DNA of 19,139 nucleotides, taken from NCBI GenBank assembly GCA_025464695.1, contig JAODNQ010000115.1:1-19139 (forward strand), read 5' to 3'. This document shows positions 5,874 to 13,035 of the stretch, piece by piece (the first letter of the stretch is position 1; the number at the start of each line of letters is the position of its first letter). This DNA is from Frankiales bacterium. GTDB taxonomy: Bacteria > Actinomycetota > Actinomycetes > Mycobacteriales > SCTD01. The position numbers and the translations under genes were made by a program. The notes beneath the pieces are model-generated. The model was not told the DNA's origin and made no database searches. It worked only from the letters and a program-made list of their open reading frames with translations.

Positions 5874-6626
5874 CTACCCCTCGCCGACGAGCGGGCTGGA
5901 GGCGACCTCGGTGCCGTCGGGCAGGGCGGTGATGACGAAGTCGGCGAACACCGAGGGCGCCACCCGCTGCAGCTCGCGCAGGACGGCGATGGCCAGCTCG
6001 CGGATCTCGACGTCGGCGTGCTCGCTGGCCCGCATCGCGACGAAGTGCCGCATCGCCCGGTAGTTGCCCGTGACGACGATCCGGGTCTCGGTGGCGTTCG
6101 GCAGCACGGCTCGGGCGGCCTGGCGCGCCTGCTTGCGCCGCGAGGTCACGTTCTCGACGTCGGCGAACTTCTTCTCCAGGCCCTCGAGCAGCCCCTCGTA
6201 CGCGGCCAGCGCGGCGTCCGAGGCGGCCAGGAACTGCGCGTGCAGCTCCGGGTCCTCCGCGATGACGGCGGGCTCGACCATGGCGGCGTCCCGCTCGGGG
6301 ACGTACCGCTGGGACAGCTGGCTGTAGGAGAAGTGTCGGTGGCGGATCAGCTCGTGGGTCAGCGACCGGCTGATCCCGCTGAGGTAGAAGGTCACGCTGC
6401 CGTGCTCGAGCACCGACAGGTGGCCGACCTCGAGGATGTGGCGGAGGTAGCCGGCGTTGGTGGCCGTGGCCGGGTTCGGCTTGCTCCAGCTCTTGTAGCA
6501 GGCCCGCCCCGCGAACTCGGCCAGCGCCTGGCCGCCCTCGGCGTCGGTCTCCCACGGCACGTCGGCCGGCGGCTCGAAGTGCGTGTAGCCGATGACCTGG
6601 ACCTTGAGGGGTGCGAGCGCGGGCAT
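5874..6626 (-). CDS. thyX: FAD-dependent thymidylate synthase ThyX
   Basis: ThyX makes dTMP from dUMP with methylene-tetrahydrofolate, FAD and NADPH, and replaces or supplements ThyA. The signature RHRX7S is intact: R95-H96-R97 and S105 in [11 protein letters not shown], followed by QRY. The preceding [21 protein letters not shown] block and the later [10 protein letters not shown](V)AMR block (dUMP and FAD contacts) are also present. The 250-residue length is normal. The ATG at 6624-6626 is supported by the [15 protein letters not shown] opening. It begins five bases after the stop of the upstream acetyltransferase. TAGGCT ends seven bases before it with no Shine-Dalgarno, so a separate leaderless promoter is possible in addition to read-through. 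Confidence 0.96.
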   Translation of the reverse strand: MPALAPLKVQVIGYTHFEPPADVPWETDAEGGQALAEFAGRACYKSWSKPNPATATNAGYLRHILEVGHLSVLEHGSVTFYLSGISRSLTHELIRHRHFSYSQLSQRYVPERDAAMVEPAVIAEDPELHAQFLAASDAALAAYEGLLEGLEKKFADVENVTSRRKQARQAARAVLPNATETRIVVTGNYRAMRHFVAMRASEHADVEIRELAIAVLRELQRVAPSVFADFVITALPDGTEVASSPLVGEG

Positions 6627-6631
6627 GCCGC

Positions 6632-7675
6632 TCAGCCTAGGGGCCGCTGCCAGCTGGAGACCTCGCCGTCCGGCACGAACCCGAGGGCCTCGTTGACGGC
6701 GATCATCCAGCGGTTGGTGTCGGCGTTGGTGGTCGAGACGGCCCGGACCTGCGGCTGCTCGACGACCAGCCGGCGCAGGGCGGCGACCTTCACGAGCAGG
6801 CCCAGCCGGTGCCCGCGGTGGGCGGCCAGCACGAGCGTCTCCCACTGCTCGGCCCGCTCGGGCAGCGCCGGGCGGACGACGAGCTCGGTGAACGCGACGA
6901 GCGCTCCGGTGGCCTCGTGCAGGGCCGCCGCGACGACGCACCCGCGGCCCTGCTCGACCAGCAGCTGCTCGCGCTCGCGGACCCGCTCGGCGTCCCAGGC
7001 CTCCTCGTGGACGTCCAGGTCGCCCACCGGCGCGTCGACCGACATGACCCGACCGAGGTCGGCCCGGGCGTCGAGGAGGGCGTCCGGGCACCGGTCGCGC
7101 CAGGTCACCACCCGGTAGCCCGCCGACCGCTCCCGGGCCTGCTCGTCGAGCGCGTCCAGCCGGTCCGCGGGCACGGGCAGGGCGAGCTCGCGGCGCACCT
7201 CGAGCAGGCCCCGCGTGAAGCCGGCGGCCTCCAGGAACGCCCGCCCGGGCGAGCGGCCGAGCAGGTGCGGCGGCTCGTCGAGGTCCGCGGTCAGCAGGGC
7301 GCGCCCGGCGGCCGCTGCCTGCTCCTCGGCTGCCCGCAGCAGCGCCCGGCCCGCCCCGCGACGGCGGGCGTCCGGGTGCACGTGCGCCTCGGCGTACAGC
7401 AGGTGGGTGTTGTCGCGGAGCGGCAGCTCGACCCGTCCCGCGCCCACGGGTCGGCCGTCGTCGCGCACGAGCAGCAGCCGGACCAGCTCCGACGGCGACC
7501 GCTCGGGCAGCCCCGCGAGGGCCGCGGCACGGACCTCCTGCAGCGGCGGGACGGCGTCGCCCGGGCGGTCCTGCACCAGGGCGGCCGCGTGCACGGCCTG
7601 CCAGGCGGACAGCGCGTCGTCGTCGCGGGGGTCGACGTCGAGGACGACGAGGCCGCCCGTCGGGGGCGTGCTCAC
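6632..7675 (-). CDS. Double-GNAT-domain acetyltransferase (copy 1)
   Basis: The 347-residue protein contains two GNAT folds. The N-terminal half carries a standard acetyl-CoA pyrophosphate loop ([16 protein letters not shown]). The C-terminal half carries a second one ([14 protein letters not shown]) plus [17 protein letters not shown], typical of motif B. GNAT enzymes transfer an acetyl group from acetyl-CoA to amines; the substrate here is unknown. Two-domain GNATs of this size are common in actinobacteria, mycothiol synthase being one example, but I see no reason to assign MshD. The GTG start (7673-7675) overlaps the stop of the preceding gene as GTGA, indicating translational coupling. 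The protein is clearly paralogous to that neighbour: [10 protein letters not shown] versus [10 protein letters not shown], and MIAVNEALG in both. Confidence 0.88.
   Translation of the reverse strand: MSTPPTGGLVVLDVDPRDDDALSAWQAVHAAALVQDRPGDAVPPLQEVRAAALAGLPERSPSELVRLLLVRDDGRPVGAGRVELPLRDNTHLLYAEAHVHPDARRRGAGRALLRAAEEQAAAAGRALLTADLDEPPHLLGRSPGRAFLEAAGFTRGLLEVRRELALPVPADRLDALDEQARERSAGYRVVTWRDRCPDALLDARADLGRVMSVDAPVGDLDVHEEAWDAERVREREQLLVEQGRGCVVAAALHEATGALVAFTELVVRPALPERAEQWETLVLAAHRGHRLGLLVKVAALRRLVVEQPQVRAVSTTNADTNRWMIAVNEALGFVPDGEVSSWQRPLG
6634..6639 (-). promoter_or_regulatory. Putative -10 (TAGGCT) of a leaderless thyX promoter
   Basis: On the minus strand TAGGCT is followed by seven bases and then the thyX ATG. 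It overlaps the last codons and stop of the upstream GNAT gene. A thyX-specific leaderless transcript is plausible, since no Shine-Dalgarno is visible. Confidence 0.4.
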
Positions 7676-8688
7676 GGGAGCGCGAGCCGGTAGGTGGTCG
7701 AGGTCCCGGCGACGACGCAGCCCAGCGCCTCGTTCACGGCGATCATCGGTGCGTTGTCGTCCGCGTTCCAGGTGCTGACCGTGCGGGTGTCCGGCCAGGC
7801 CGCGGGCAGCCCGCGCAGGACCGCGAGCTTGACGAGCGTCCCCAGGCGGCGTCCCCGGTGCTCGCGGAGCACGAGGGTGTCCCACTGGTAGGCCCGCACC
7901 GGCGCGTCGCGCGGGAGAGCCACCTCCGTGAAGGCGACGAGCCGCCCGCTCGCGGTGTGGACGGCCCCCGCCGCCAGCCGAGCGCGTCCCTGCTCCCGGA
8001 GCAGCTGCTCCCCGAACCGCACCCGGGCGGCGTCCCACTCCTGCTCCTCGACGGCGAGGTCGCCGTTCGGGGCGTCCGTCGACATGCGGCGGGCCAGCAG
8101 CGCGCGGTCCTCGAGCAGCTCCTCCGGGCAGGCGTCGGTCCAGGTGCGGACGACGTACCCGGAGGCGTGCGGCAGGCAGCGCTCCTCGAGGGCGTCGAGG
8201 CGGGCGGGGTCGACAGGGACGGCGAGGTCGCGCCGGACGTCGGTCTGCACGACGACGGCCCCCTGCGACGCCGCGAAGGCGTGCCCGGGGGCGTCCTCCC
8301 CCGCCCGCTGCTCCACCCGCCCGAGCAGCTCGTCCCGGCCGTGCAGCCGGGCCGCCCGGCCGGCCTCCTGCAGCAGCGCGCGGCCGGTGCCGCCGCGGCG
8401 CGCGTCGGGGTGCACCTCGAGGAACGCGAGCTCGGCCCGTCGCGGGCTCTCGCGCAGCGGCAGGTCGAGCCGGGCCGCGCCCTCGGCGTCGGCCACGAGT
8501 GAGCCGGCCAGCAGGGTGACGGTCAGCACCGGCGCGTCGGCCTGCCGGCTCGCCCGGGCGACCGCCTGCAGCTCCTGCCGCTGCCACCCCGGCTCGTGCG
8601 GCGACCGGTACCGGTGGCAGGCGTCGACCACGCCGAACCAGGCGTCGAAGGCGTCGTCGTCGGTGGGGTCGACCTCGGTCACGCTCAC
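7672..8688 (-). CDS. Double-GNAT-domain acetyltransferase (copy 2)
   Basis: This 338-residue protein is a tandem paralogue of the downstream gene with the same two-GNAT layout. The N-terminal acetyl-CoA loop is [16 protein letters not shown]. The C-terminal one is [14 protein letters not shown], followed by [16 protein letters not shown]. The substrate is not predictable. The GTG at 8686-8688 is chosen because CAGGA lies seven bases upstream; a second GTG two codons on is an alternative. The gene begins 29 bases after the Lrp-type regulator ends on the same strand, so the regulator, both acetyltransferases and possibly thyX may be co-transcribed. A regulator of the Lrp family next to acetyltransferases suggests amino-acid or small-amine metabolism, which is inference only. 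Confidence 0.87.
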   Translation of the reverse strand: MSVTEVDPTDDDAFDAWFGVVDACHRYRSPHEPGWQRQELQAVARASRQADAPVLTVTLLAGSLVADAEGAARLDLPLRESPRRAELAFLEVHPDARRGGTGRALLQEAGRAARLHGRDELLGRVEQRAGEDAPGHAFAASQGAVVVQTDVRRDLAVPVDPARLDALEERCLPHASGYVVRTWTDACPEELLEDRALLARRMSTDAPNGDLAVEEQEWDAARVRFGEQLLREQGRARLAAGAVHTASGRLVAFTEVALPRDAPVRAYQWDTLVLREHRGRRLGTLVKLAVLRGLPAAWPDTRTVSTWNADDNAPMIAVNEALGCVVAGTSTTYRLALP

Positions 8689-8717
8689 CCCGTCATCCTG
8701 GCCTCCCGCGCAACCGA

Positions 8718-9161
8718 CTACCGGGACAGCACCTCGCGCAGCACCGGGCGGGTCTCGATGCCGGTGACCCCGGGCAGCGCGCGCAGGGCGTTGACGACGT
8801 CGTACAGCTCCGGCGGCCCGGAGACGCGGACCCGCACGTGGTAGTCGACCGGCCCGGCGAGGTCGAGCACCTCGACCACCTGGGGCATCGCCGCCATCAG
8901 CTGCTCGATCTCGGCGTTCGGCACGTGGGTGGTGGTGGTGAGCAGGACGACGGCGCTGGTGGCCGCGCCGTCGAGCGCCGGGTCGAGCTGCGCGGTGTAG
9001 CCCCGGACCCAGCCGTCCTGCTCCAACCGCTTCACCCGCTGCGCCACGGCGTTGGCCGACAGGCCGACCTCGTCGCCCACCTCGCGCCAGCTGGCACGGG
9101 CGTTCCTCACGAGCAGACGGAGGATCCGCTCGTCGACGGGGTCCGGACGGCGCTTGCTCAT
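8718..9161 (-). CDS. Lrp/AsnC family transcriptional regulator
   Basis: The 147-residue protein has an N-terminal winged-helix DNA-binding domain (DERILRLLVRNARASWREVGDEVGLSANAVAQRVKRLE is its span, residues about 10-47). It is followed by the hinge (DGWVRGYTAQLDP) and an AsnC-type ligand-binding/oligomerisation domain (roughly residues 65-145, with GPVDYHVRVRV and LPGVTGIETRPVL). Length and architecture are standard. Such proteins sense amino acids or related effectors and usually control themselves and a neighbouring divergent gene. The divergent neighbour is an EamA exporter, and a 7-2-7 palindrome (9188-9203) lies between the two. The ATG at 9159-9161 has a modest GGGGA upstream. Confidence 0.93.
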   Translation of the reverse strand: MSKRRPDPVDERILRLLVRNARASWREVGDEVGLSANAVAQRVKRLEQDGWVRGYTAQLDPALDGAATSAVVLLTTTTHVPNAEIEQLMAAMPQVVEVLDLAGPVDYHVRVRVSGPPELYDVVNALRALPGVTGIETRPVLREVLSR

Positions 9162-9187
9162 CGGTCCCCGTCCACGAGTGGAACTGA

Positions 9188-9203
9188 AGCAGACCCGTCT
9201 GCT
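9188..9203. promoter_or_regulatory. 7-2-7 palindrome in the lrp / EamA divergent promoter region (candidate operator)
   Basis: AGCAGAC-CC-GTCTGCT is a perfect inverted repeat of 16 bases in the short gap between two divergent genes. Its size and dyad symmetry fit an Lrp/AsnC dimer site. It ends three bases before the first possible GTG of the exporter, so binding there would block transcription of both genes. Confidence 0.6.
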
Positions 9204-9206
9204 GTC

Positions 9207-10160
9207 GTGCTCCTCGTGACCACTGCAACGCCGCTCCGCCCGGCCCTCCCCGCTCCCCCCGCCCCCCGCTCGCTCCCCCTCCCGACCCTCGGCCTGCTCG
9301 CCGTCACGGCCGCCTGGGGCTCGACGTTCTTCCTGCTCAAGGACGTCGTCGCCCGGGTGCCCGTCGCGGACTTCCTGGCCCTGCGGTTCGTCGTCGCGGC
9401 CGCGGCGGTCACCCTGCTCGCCCCCCGCGCCCTCGGCCGGCTCACCCCCGACGAGCGCCGCCACGGGCTGCTGCTCGGCCTGGTCTACGGCGCCGCACAG
9501 GTGCTGCAGACGACCGGGATCCAGACCACGTCCGCCTCCGTGTCCGGCTTCCTCACCGGCATGTACGTCGTGTTCACACCGGTCCTCGGGGCGGTCCTGC
9601 TGCGCGCGAGGGTCACGCGGGTCACCGTCTTCGCCGTCACCCTGGCCACCGTCGGGCTCGGGGTGCTGTCGCTGCAGGGCTTCTCGGTCGGCGGCGGCGA
9701 AGCCCTCACCGTCGCCAGCGCGGTCCTGTACGCGCTGCACATCGTCGGGCTGGGCCGCTGGAGCCGTCCTGGCAGCGCCCTCGGCCTGACCGTGGTGCAG
9801 CTGTGGGTCGTCGCCGTCGTCTGCCTCGTCGCCGGGCTGCCCGGCGGCCTGACGGTCCCGCAGCGCACCGACGACTGGCTCGTGCTCGTGTTCATGGCGC
9901 TGGTCGCCGGTGCGGCGGCGCTGGTGGTCCAGACCTGGGCGCAGGCCCGGATGGCCCCGACCCGGGCCGCCGTCATCATGACCATGGAGCCCGTCTTCGC
10001 CGGCTTCTTCGCCGTCCTGTGCGGGGGCGAGGTCCTCACGACCCGCGTGCTCGTCGGGGGCGCCGTCGTCCTGACCGCCATGTACCTGGTGGAGCTCGGC
10101 CCGGGGCAGCGCGCCGTGGCCGAGGAGGTCGGCGGGGTCGCCCACGTCGGGCCGGTCTGA
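9207..10160 (+). CDS. EamA/DMT-family (RhaT-like) permease
   Basis: About 317 residues with roughly ten hydrophobic helices arranged as two EamA repeats. The first repeat starts at LPTLGLLAVTAAWGSTFFLLKD, spread over the opening helix, with the family's typical WGS(T/S)F motif. The second repeat contains the conserved segment TRAAVIMTMEPVFAGFFAVL. Such inner-membrane permeases export amino acids, metabolites or drugs. The divergent Lrp-type regulator suggests an amino-acid or related efflux substrate (inference). Two GTG codons, at 9207 and 9216, are possible starts; neither has a good Shine-Dalgarno, and the 9-base difference does not affect the fold. The tail after the last helix is short and hydrophilic. 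The next gene on the same strand begins 41 bases later with its own apparent promoter. Confidence 0.9.
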   Translation: MLLVTTATPLRPALPAPPAPRSLPLPTLGLLAVTAAWGSTFFLLKDVVARVPVADFLALRFVVAAAAVTLLAPRALGRLTPDERRHGLLLGLVYGAAQVLQTTGIQTTSASVSGFLTGMYVVFTPVLGAVLLRARVTRVTVFAVTLATVGLGVLSLQGFSVGGGEALTVASAVLYALHIVGLGRWSRPGSALGLTVVQLWVVAVVCLVAGLPGGLTVPQRTDDWLVLVFMALVAGAAALVVQTWAQARMAPTRAAVIMTMEPVFAGFFAVLCGGEVLTTRVLVGGAVVLTAMYLVELGPGQRAVAEEVGGVAHVGPV

Positions 10161-10189
10161 CGGCGCTGCCCCCGGAGGCGGGCGCTCGG

Positions 10190-10195
10190 TAGCCT
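10190..10195 (+). promoter_or_regulatory. Putative -10 (TAGCCT) of a leaderless promoter for the SDR gene
   Basis: TAGCCT is followed by six bases and then ATG at 10202. The only GGAGG (10174-10178) is 23 bases away, too far to serve. The identical hexamer and spacing recur before the PPOX gene at 15817-15822. Confidence 0.5.
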
Positions 10196-10201
10196 GGCTC
10201 G

Positions 10202-11638
10202 ATGACCAGCGTGGCGGACCGGACCCTGTCGGAGAGCATCGACCCGGGCCGGCTGGCCGTGTTCCTCGAGGTCGCGGCCGAGCTCGAGACGCTCCCGTCC
10301 GACTCTCCCGACGTCGCGGTCGCTCTGCGCGCCACCGCCCGGCTGTTCAAGTCGGTCAAGGTCAACCGCCGCCGCGAGAAGCGCCTCGAGGTGCTCGAGA
10401 ACGACCTCGCGGTCACCGCCGCGACCGCCACGGCGGCGCCGGACCGGATCGACGACGAGACCCGGGGCGTGCCGCTGCAGGCGACCGCGACCACGCGGAC
10501 CGTCGGGATCCTCAGGGTGGCCCGCAGCTGCTACGTCTGCAAGCAGCGGTACACCGAGGTCGACGCCTTCTACCACCAGCTCTGCCCCCCGTGCGCCGCC
10601 GAGAACGCCGCCCGCCGCGACGCCCGCACCGACCTCACCGGCAGGCGCGCCCTGCTCACCGGCGGCCGGGCCAAGATCGGCATGCACATCGCGCTGCGCC
10701 TGCTCCGCGACGGCGCGCACACCACGATCACCACCCGCTTCCCCACCGACGCCGTCCGCCGCTTCACCGCGATGCCCGACAGCGCCGACTGGCTCTCCCG
10801 GCTGACCGTCGTCGGGCTGGACCTGCGCGACCCGAAGCAGGTCGTCGACCTGTGCGACGCCGTCACCGCCGAGGGCCCGCTGGACGTGCTCATCAACAAC
10901 GCCGCGCAGACCGTCAAGCGCTCCCCCGGCGCCTACGGTCAGCTCGTGGCGCTGGAGTCCGCGCCCCTCCCGGACGGCGAGCTGCCGGCGGTCCTCGACC
11001 TGTCGCGCGGCCGGAAGGAGCTCGGCGAGGGCGCCGCCGCCTTCACGCCGGAGGCGCTCACCGCGCTCGCCCTGACCGCCGGCTCGGCGTCCCTGGAGCG
11101 GGTCGCCGCCGGCACCGCCATCGACGCCGGCGGCCTGGTGCCCGACCTCGTCGACGTCAACAGCTGGACGCAGGGCGTGGCCGACGTCGACCCGCTCGAG
11201 CTGCTCGAGGTGCAGCTGTGCAACGTCACGGCGCCGTTCCTGCTCGTGTCGCGGCTGCGGGCCTCGTTGGCCGCCAGTGCGGCGCGCCGGACCTACGTGG
11301 TCAACGTGTCCGCGATGGAGGGCGTGTTCTCCCGCGGCTACAAGGGCCCCGGACACCCGCACACCAACATGGCCAAGGCCGCCCTGAACATGCTGACCCG
11401 CACGAGCGCCCGCGAGATGTTCGAGACCGACGGCATCCTCATGACCGCCGTCGACACCGGCTGGATCACCGACGAGCGCCCGCACACCACCAAGGCGCGC
11501 CTGGCCGAGGAGGGCTTCCACGCCCCGCTCGACCTCGTCGACGGTGCCGCCCGGGTCTACGACCCCGTGGTCCGCGGCGAGCAGGGCGAGGACCTGTTCG
11601 GCGTCTTCCTCAAGGACTACCGGCCAGCAGCCTGGTGA
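10202..11638 (+). CDS. Atypical SDR-family oxidoreductase with N-terminal zinc-ribbon-like module
   Basis: 478 residues. The first about 100 are mostly helical and charged. A four-cysteine motif follows: C110-x2-C113 and C128-x2-C131, a probable zinc ribbon. The Rossmann SDR domain starts near residue 145 with TGGRAKIG (153-160), a variant of TGxxxGxG, and has NNAA at 232-235 and the catalytic-position serine S370 in VVNVSAMEG. The YxxxK motif reads TNMAK (388-392): the lysine is kept but tyrosine is replaced by threonine. An insertion of about 80 residues lies between NNAA and the serine. I recall similar proteins annotated only as SDR oxidoreductases, so the HPHTNMAK variant is probably a subfamily feature and not decay. 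Substrate and even redox activity are uncertain. The last 29 bases overlap the convergent gene on the other strand. Confidence 0.88.
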   Translation: MTSVADRTLSESIDPGRLAVFLEVAAELETLPSDSPDVAVALRATARLFKSVKVNRRREKRLEVLENDLAVTAATATAAPDRIDDETRGVPLQATATTRTVGILRVARSCYVCKQRYTEVDAFYHQLCPPCAAENAARRDARTDLTGRRALLTGGRAKIGMHIALRLLRDGAHTTITTRFPTDAVRRFTAMPDSADWLSRLTVVGLDLRDPKQVVDLCDAVTAEGPLDVLINNAAQTVKRSPGAYGQLVALESAPLPDGELPAVLDLSRGRKELGEGAAAFTPEALTALALTAGSASLERVAAGTAIDAGGLVPDLVDVNSWTQGVADVDPLELLEVQLCNVTAPFLLVSRLRASLAASAARRTYVVNVSAMEGVFSRGYKGPGHPHTNMAKAALNMLTRTSAREMFETDGILMTAVDTGWITDERPHTTKARLAEEGFHAPLDLVDGAARVYDPVVRGEQGEDLFGVFLKDYRPAAW

Positions 11639-12784
11639 TCCCGGGGTCGCCCCGCTGCTCCACCGCGACGTCGGCCAGGCCCTGCCAGTCCGCCAGCCGC
11701 CGCAGCTCCGCCCCGAGCGCCTCGGCCGCCTCCGGATCGCCCCAGGTCGCGAGCACCCGCAGGACGCCGGCCTTCCGGTCGGCCTTGAGGTCGACCCGGG
11801 CGGCCAGCCGCTCGTCGGACAGGAACGGCAGCACGTAGTAGCCGTGCACGCGCTGCGCGGCCGGGACGTAGATCTCGATGCGGTAGCGGAACCCGAACAG
11901 CGCCTCGGTCCGGGCCCGCTCCCACACCAGCGGGTCGAACGGGCTGAGCAGCGCGCTGCGCCGCACCACGCGCGGCCGGGCGGCTCCGCGGCCAGGTACC
12001 AGGGCCGGCCCTCGACCTGCACCGGCAGAAGCTCCCCCGCGTCCACGAGGTCGCGCACGGCGGCCGCCGCCTCGTCCGGCCGCAGCCGGAAGTGGTCGCG
12101 CAGGCTCCGGCCTGTGGCGATGCCCTGCGCCTGGGCCGACAGCCGGACGAGCTCGCGCTGGGCGTCCTCGCGGCTCGGCGTCGGGAGGTCGAGGACCGCG
12201 GTCGGCAGCACCCGCTCGGTGAGGTCGTAGACGCGCTCGAACCCGCGGCGGCTGTGGGTGGTGAGGACCCCGGTCCAGAACAGGTGCTCCAGCGCGGTCT
12301 TGACGCCGTCCCAGCCCCACCAGCTGCCGCCGCCGCGCGGCCCCTCGCGCAGCTCCCCCGCTCCCACGGGCCCCTCGTCGCGCACCCGCTGCAGCACCCG
12401 CGCCACGAGCTCCGGCTGCTCCCGCGCGACCCGGCGCGTGCCGCCCCAGCCCTCCTCGAGGTCGGCGGCCCGCTGCATGCGCCACCGCAGCAGCGGGTGC
12501 AGGGCCACCGGCAGCAGCGAGGCCTCGTGCCCCCAGTACTCGAACAGCTCGCGGTCGAGCAGCGCCCGGTCGACGAGCCCCTTGTCGTAGGGGCCCAGCC
12601 GGCTGAACGCCGGCAGGTAGTGCGCCCGCTCCAGGACGTTGACGCTGTCGATCTGCAGCAGCAGGGTCCGGCGCAGGACCCTGCGCAGGTGGCGGCGGTC
12701 AGGGGCGCCGCTGGGCAGCGGGTCGGTGAACCCCTGCGCGGCCAGGGCGGTCCGGCGGGCCTGCGCCAGGGACAGGGACTCCAC
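11610..12784 (-). pseudogene. YcaQ-type winged-helix DNA glycosylase, frameshifted as sequenced
   Basis: The reading frame from a GTG at 12782-12784 gives MESLSLAQARR and the family landmarks QID (Q44-x-D46, the QxD catalytic motif of YcaQ/AlkX-type interstrand-crosslink glycosylases), [13 protein letters not shown] and [11 protein letters not shown]. It continues correctly to WYLAAE at residue 267 (11984-11986). The conserved C-terminal half ([40 protein letters not shown], ending LLAGSP) is in another frame. Restoring one G in the minus-strand GAGCCGCC would rejoin the two parts into about 391 residues, the usual length. Because this DNA has few stops, the unshifted frame reads on as nonsense well past 11610. 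The break may be a real mutation or a sequencing error in a GC-rich run. The gene starts eight bases after a small zinc-ribbon gene on the same strand, and its 3' end overlaps the convergent SDR gene. Confidence 0.85.
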
Positions 12785-12792
12785 GCCCGGAC

Positions 12793-12969
12793 CTAGGACG
12801 ACGAGCTGTCCGCGCCCCGCTGCTGCGCCGCGGGCTTGGGCTGGCGGCGGCCGCAGACCGTGCAGACCATCAGGGTCCGCCCGGAGGGGTCCCGCTCGCT
12901 GAGCAGCCGGAACGTCGACTCGCCTCGGCAGTGACCGCACTCGGCGTGCGTGAAGAAGCGCTTCTTCAC
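12793..12969 (-). CDS. Small zinc-ribbon protein (58 residues)
   Basis: A GTG at 12967-12969, with GGAGG seven bases upstream, opens a 58-codon frame ending in TAG. The protein begins MKKRFFTHAECGHCRGE, has a second pair CTVC about 25 residues later, and ends in a polar Gln/Ser-rich tail. Two CxxC knuckles (C11/C14 and C38/C41 by my count) make a zinc ribbon very likely. No family name is recognised. Zinc ribbons of this size often contact nucleic acid or another protein. The gene sits eight bases upstream of the YcaQ-like glycosylase gene and is probably co-transcribed with it. The first 20 bases of the gene form a perfect palindrome. Confidence 0.75.
   Translation of the reverse strand: MKKRFFTHAECGHCRGESTFRLLSERDPSGRTLMVCTVCGRRQPKPAAQQRGADSSSS
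12950..12969. promoter_or_regulatory. Perfect 20-bp palindrome covering the start codon of the zinc-ribbon gene
   Basis: GTGAAGAAGCGCTTCTTCAC is its own reverse complement over all 20 bases and begins exactly at the GTG start codon on the minus strand. In mRNA it would form a stem of about eight pairs that holds the start codon; in DNA it is a candidate operator. It also encodes the Lys-Lys-Arg-Phe-Phe opening, so protein constraint may partly explain it. Confidence 0.8.
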
Positions 12970-13001
12970 CGCGCGCCCTCCGTCTGCTCCACCCGCCCAG
13001 T

Positions 13002-13016
13002 CTGCCCGAGGGGCAG
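13002..13016. terminator. Short hairpin after the PAS-GAF-GGDEF gene
   Basis: CTGCCC and GGGCAG form a perfect six-pair stem around GAG, about 20 bases downstream of the minus-strand GGDEF stop codon. There is no T-run, so this would be a non-canonical terminator at best. Confidence 0.35.
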
Positions 13017-13035
13017 CCGGCCGAGGCGCCCGCGC

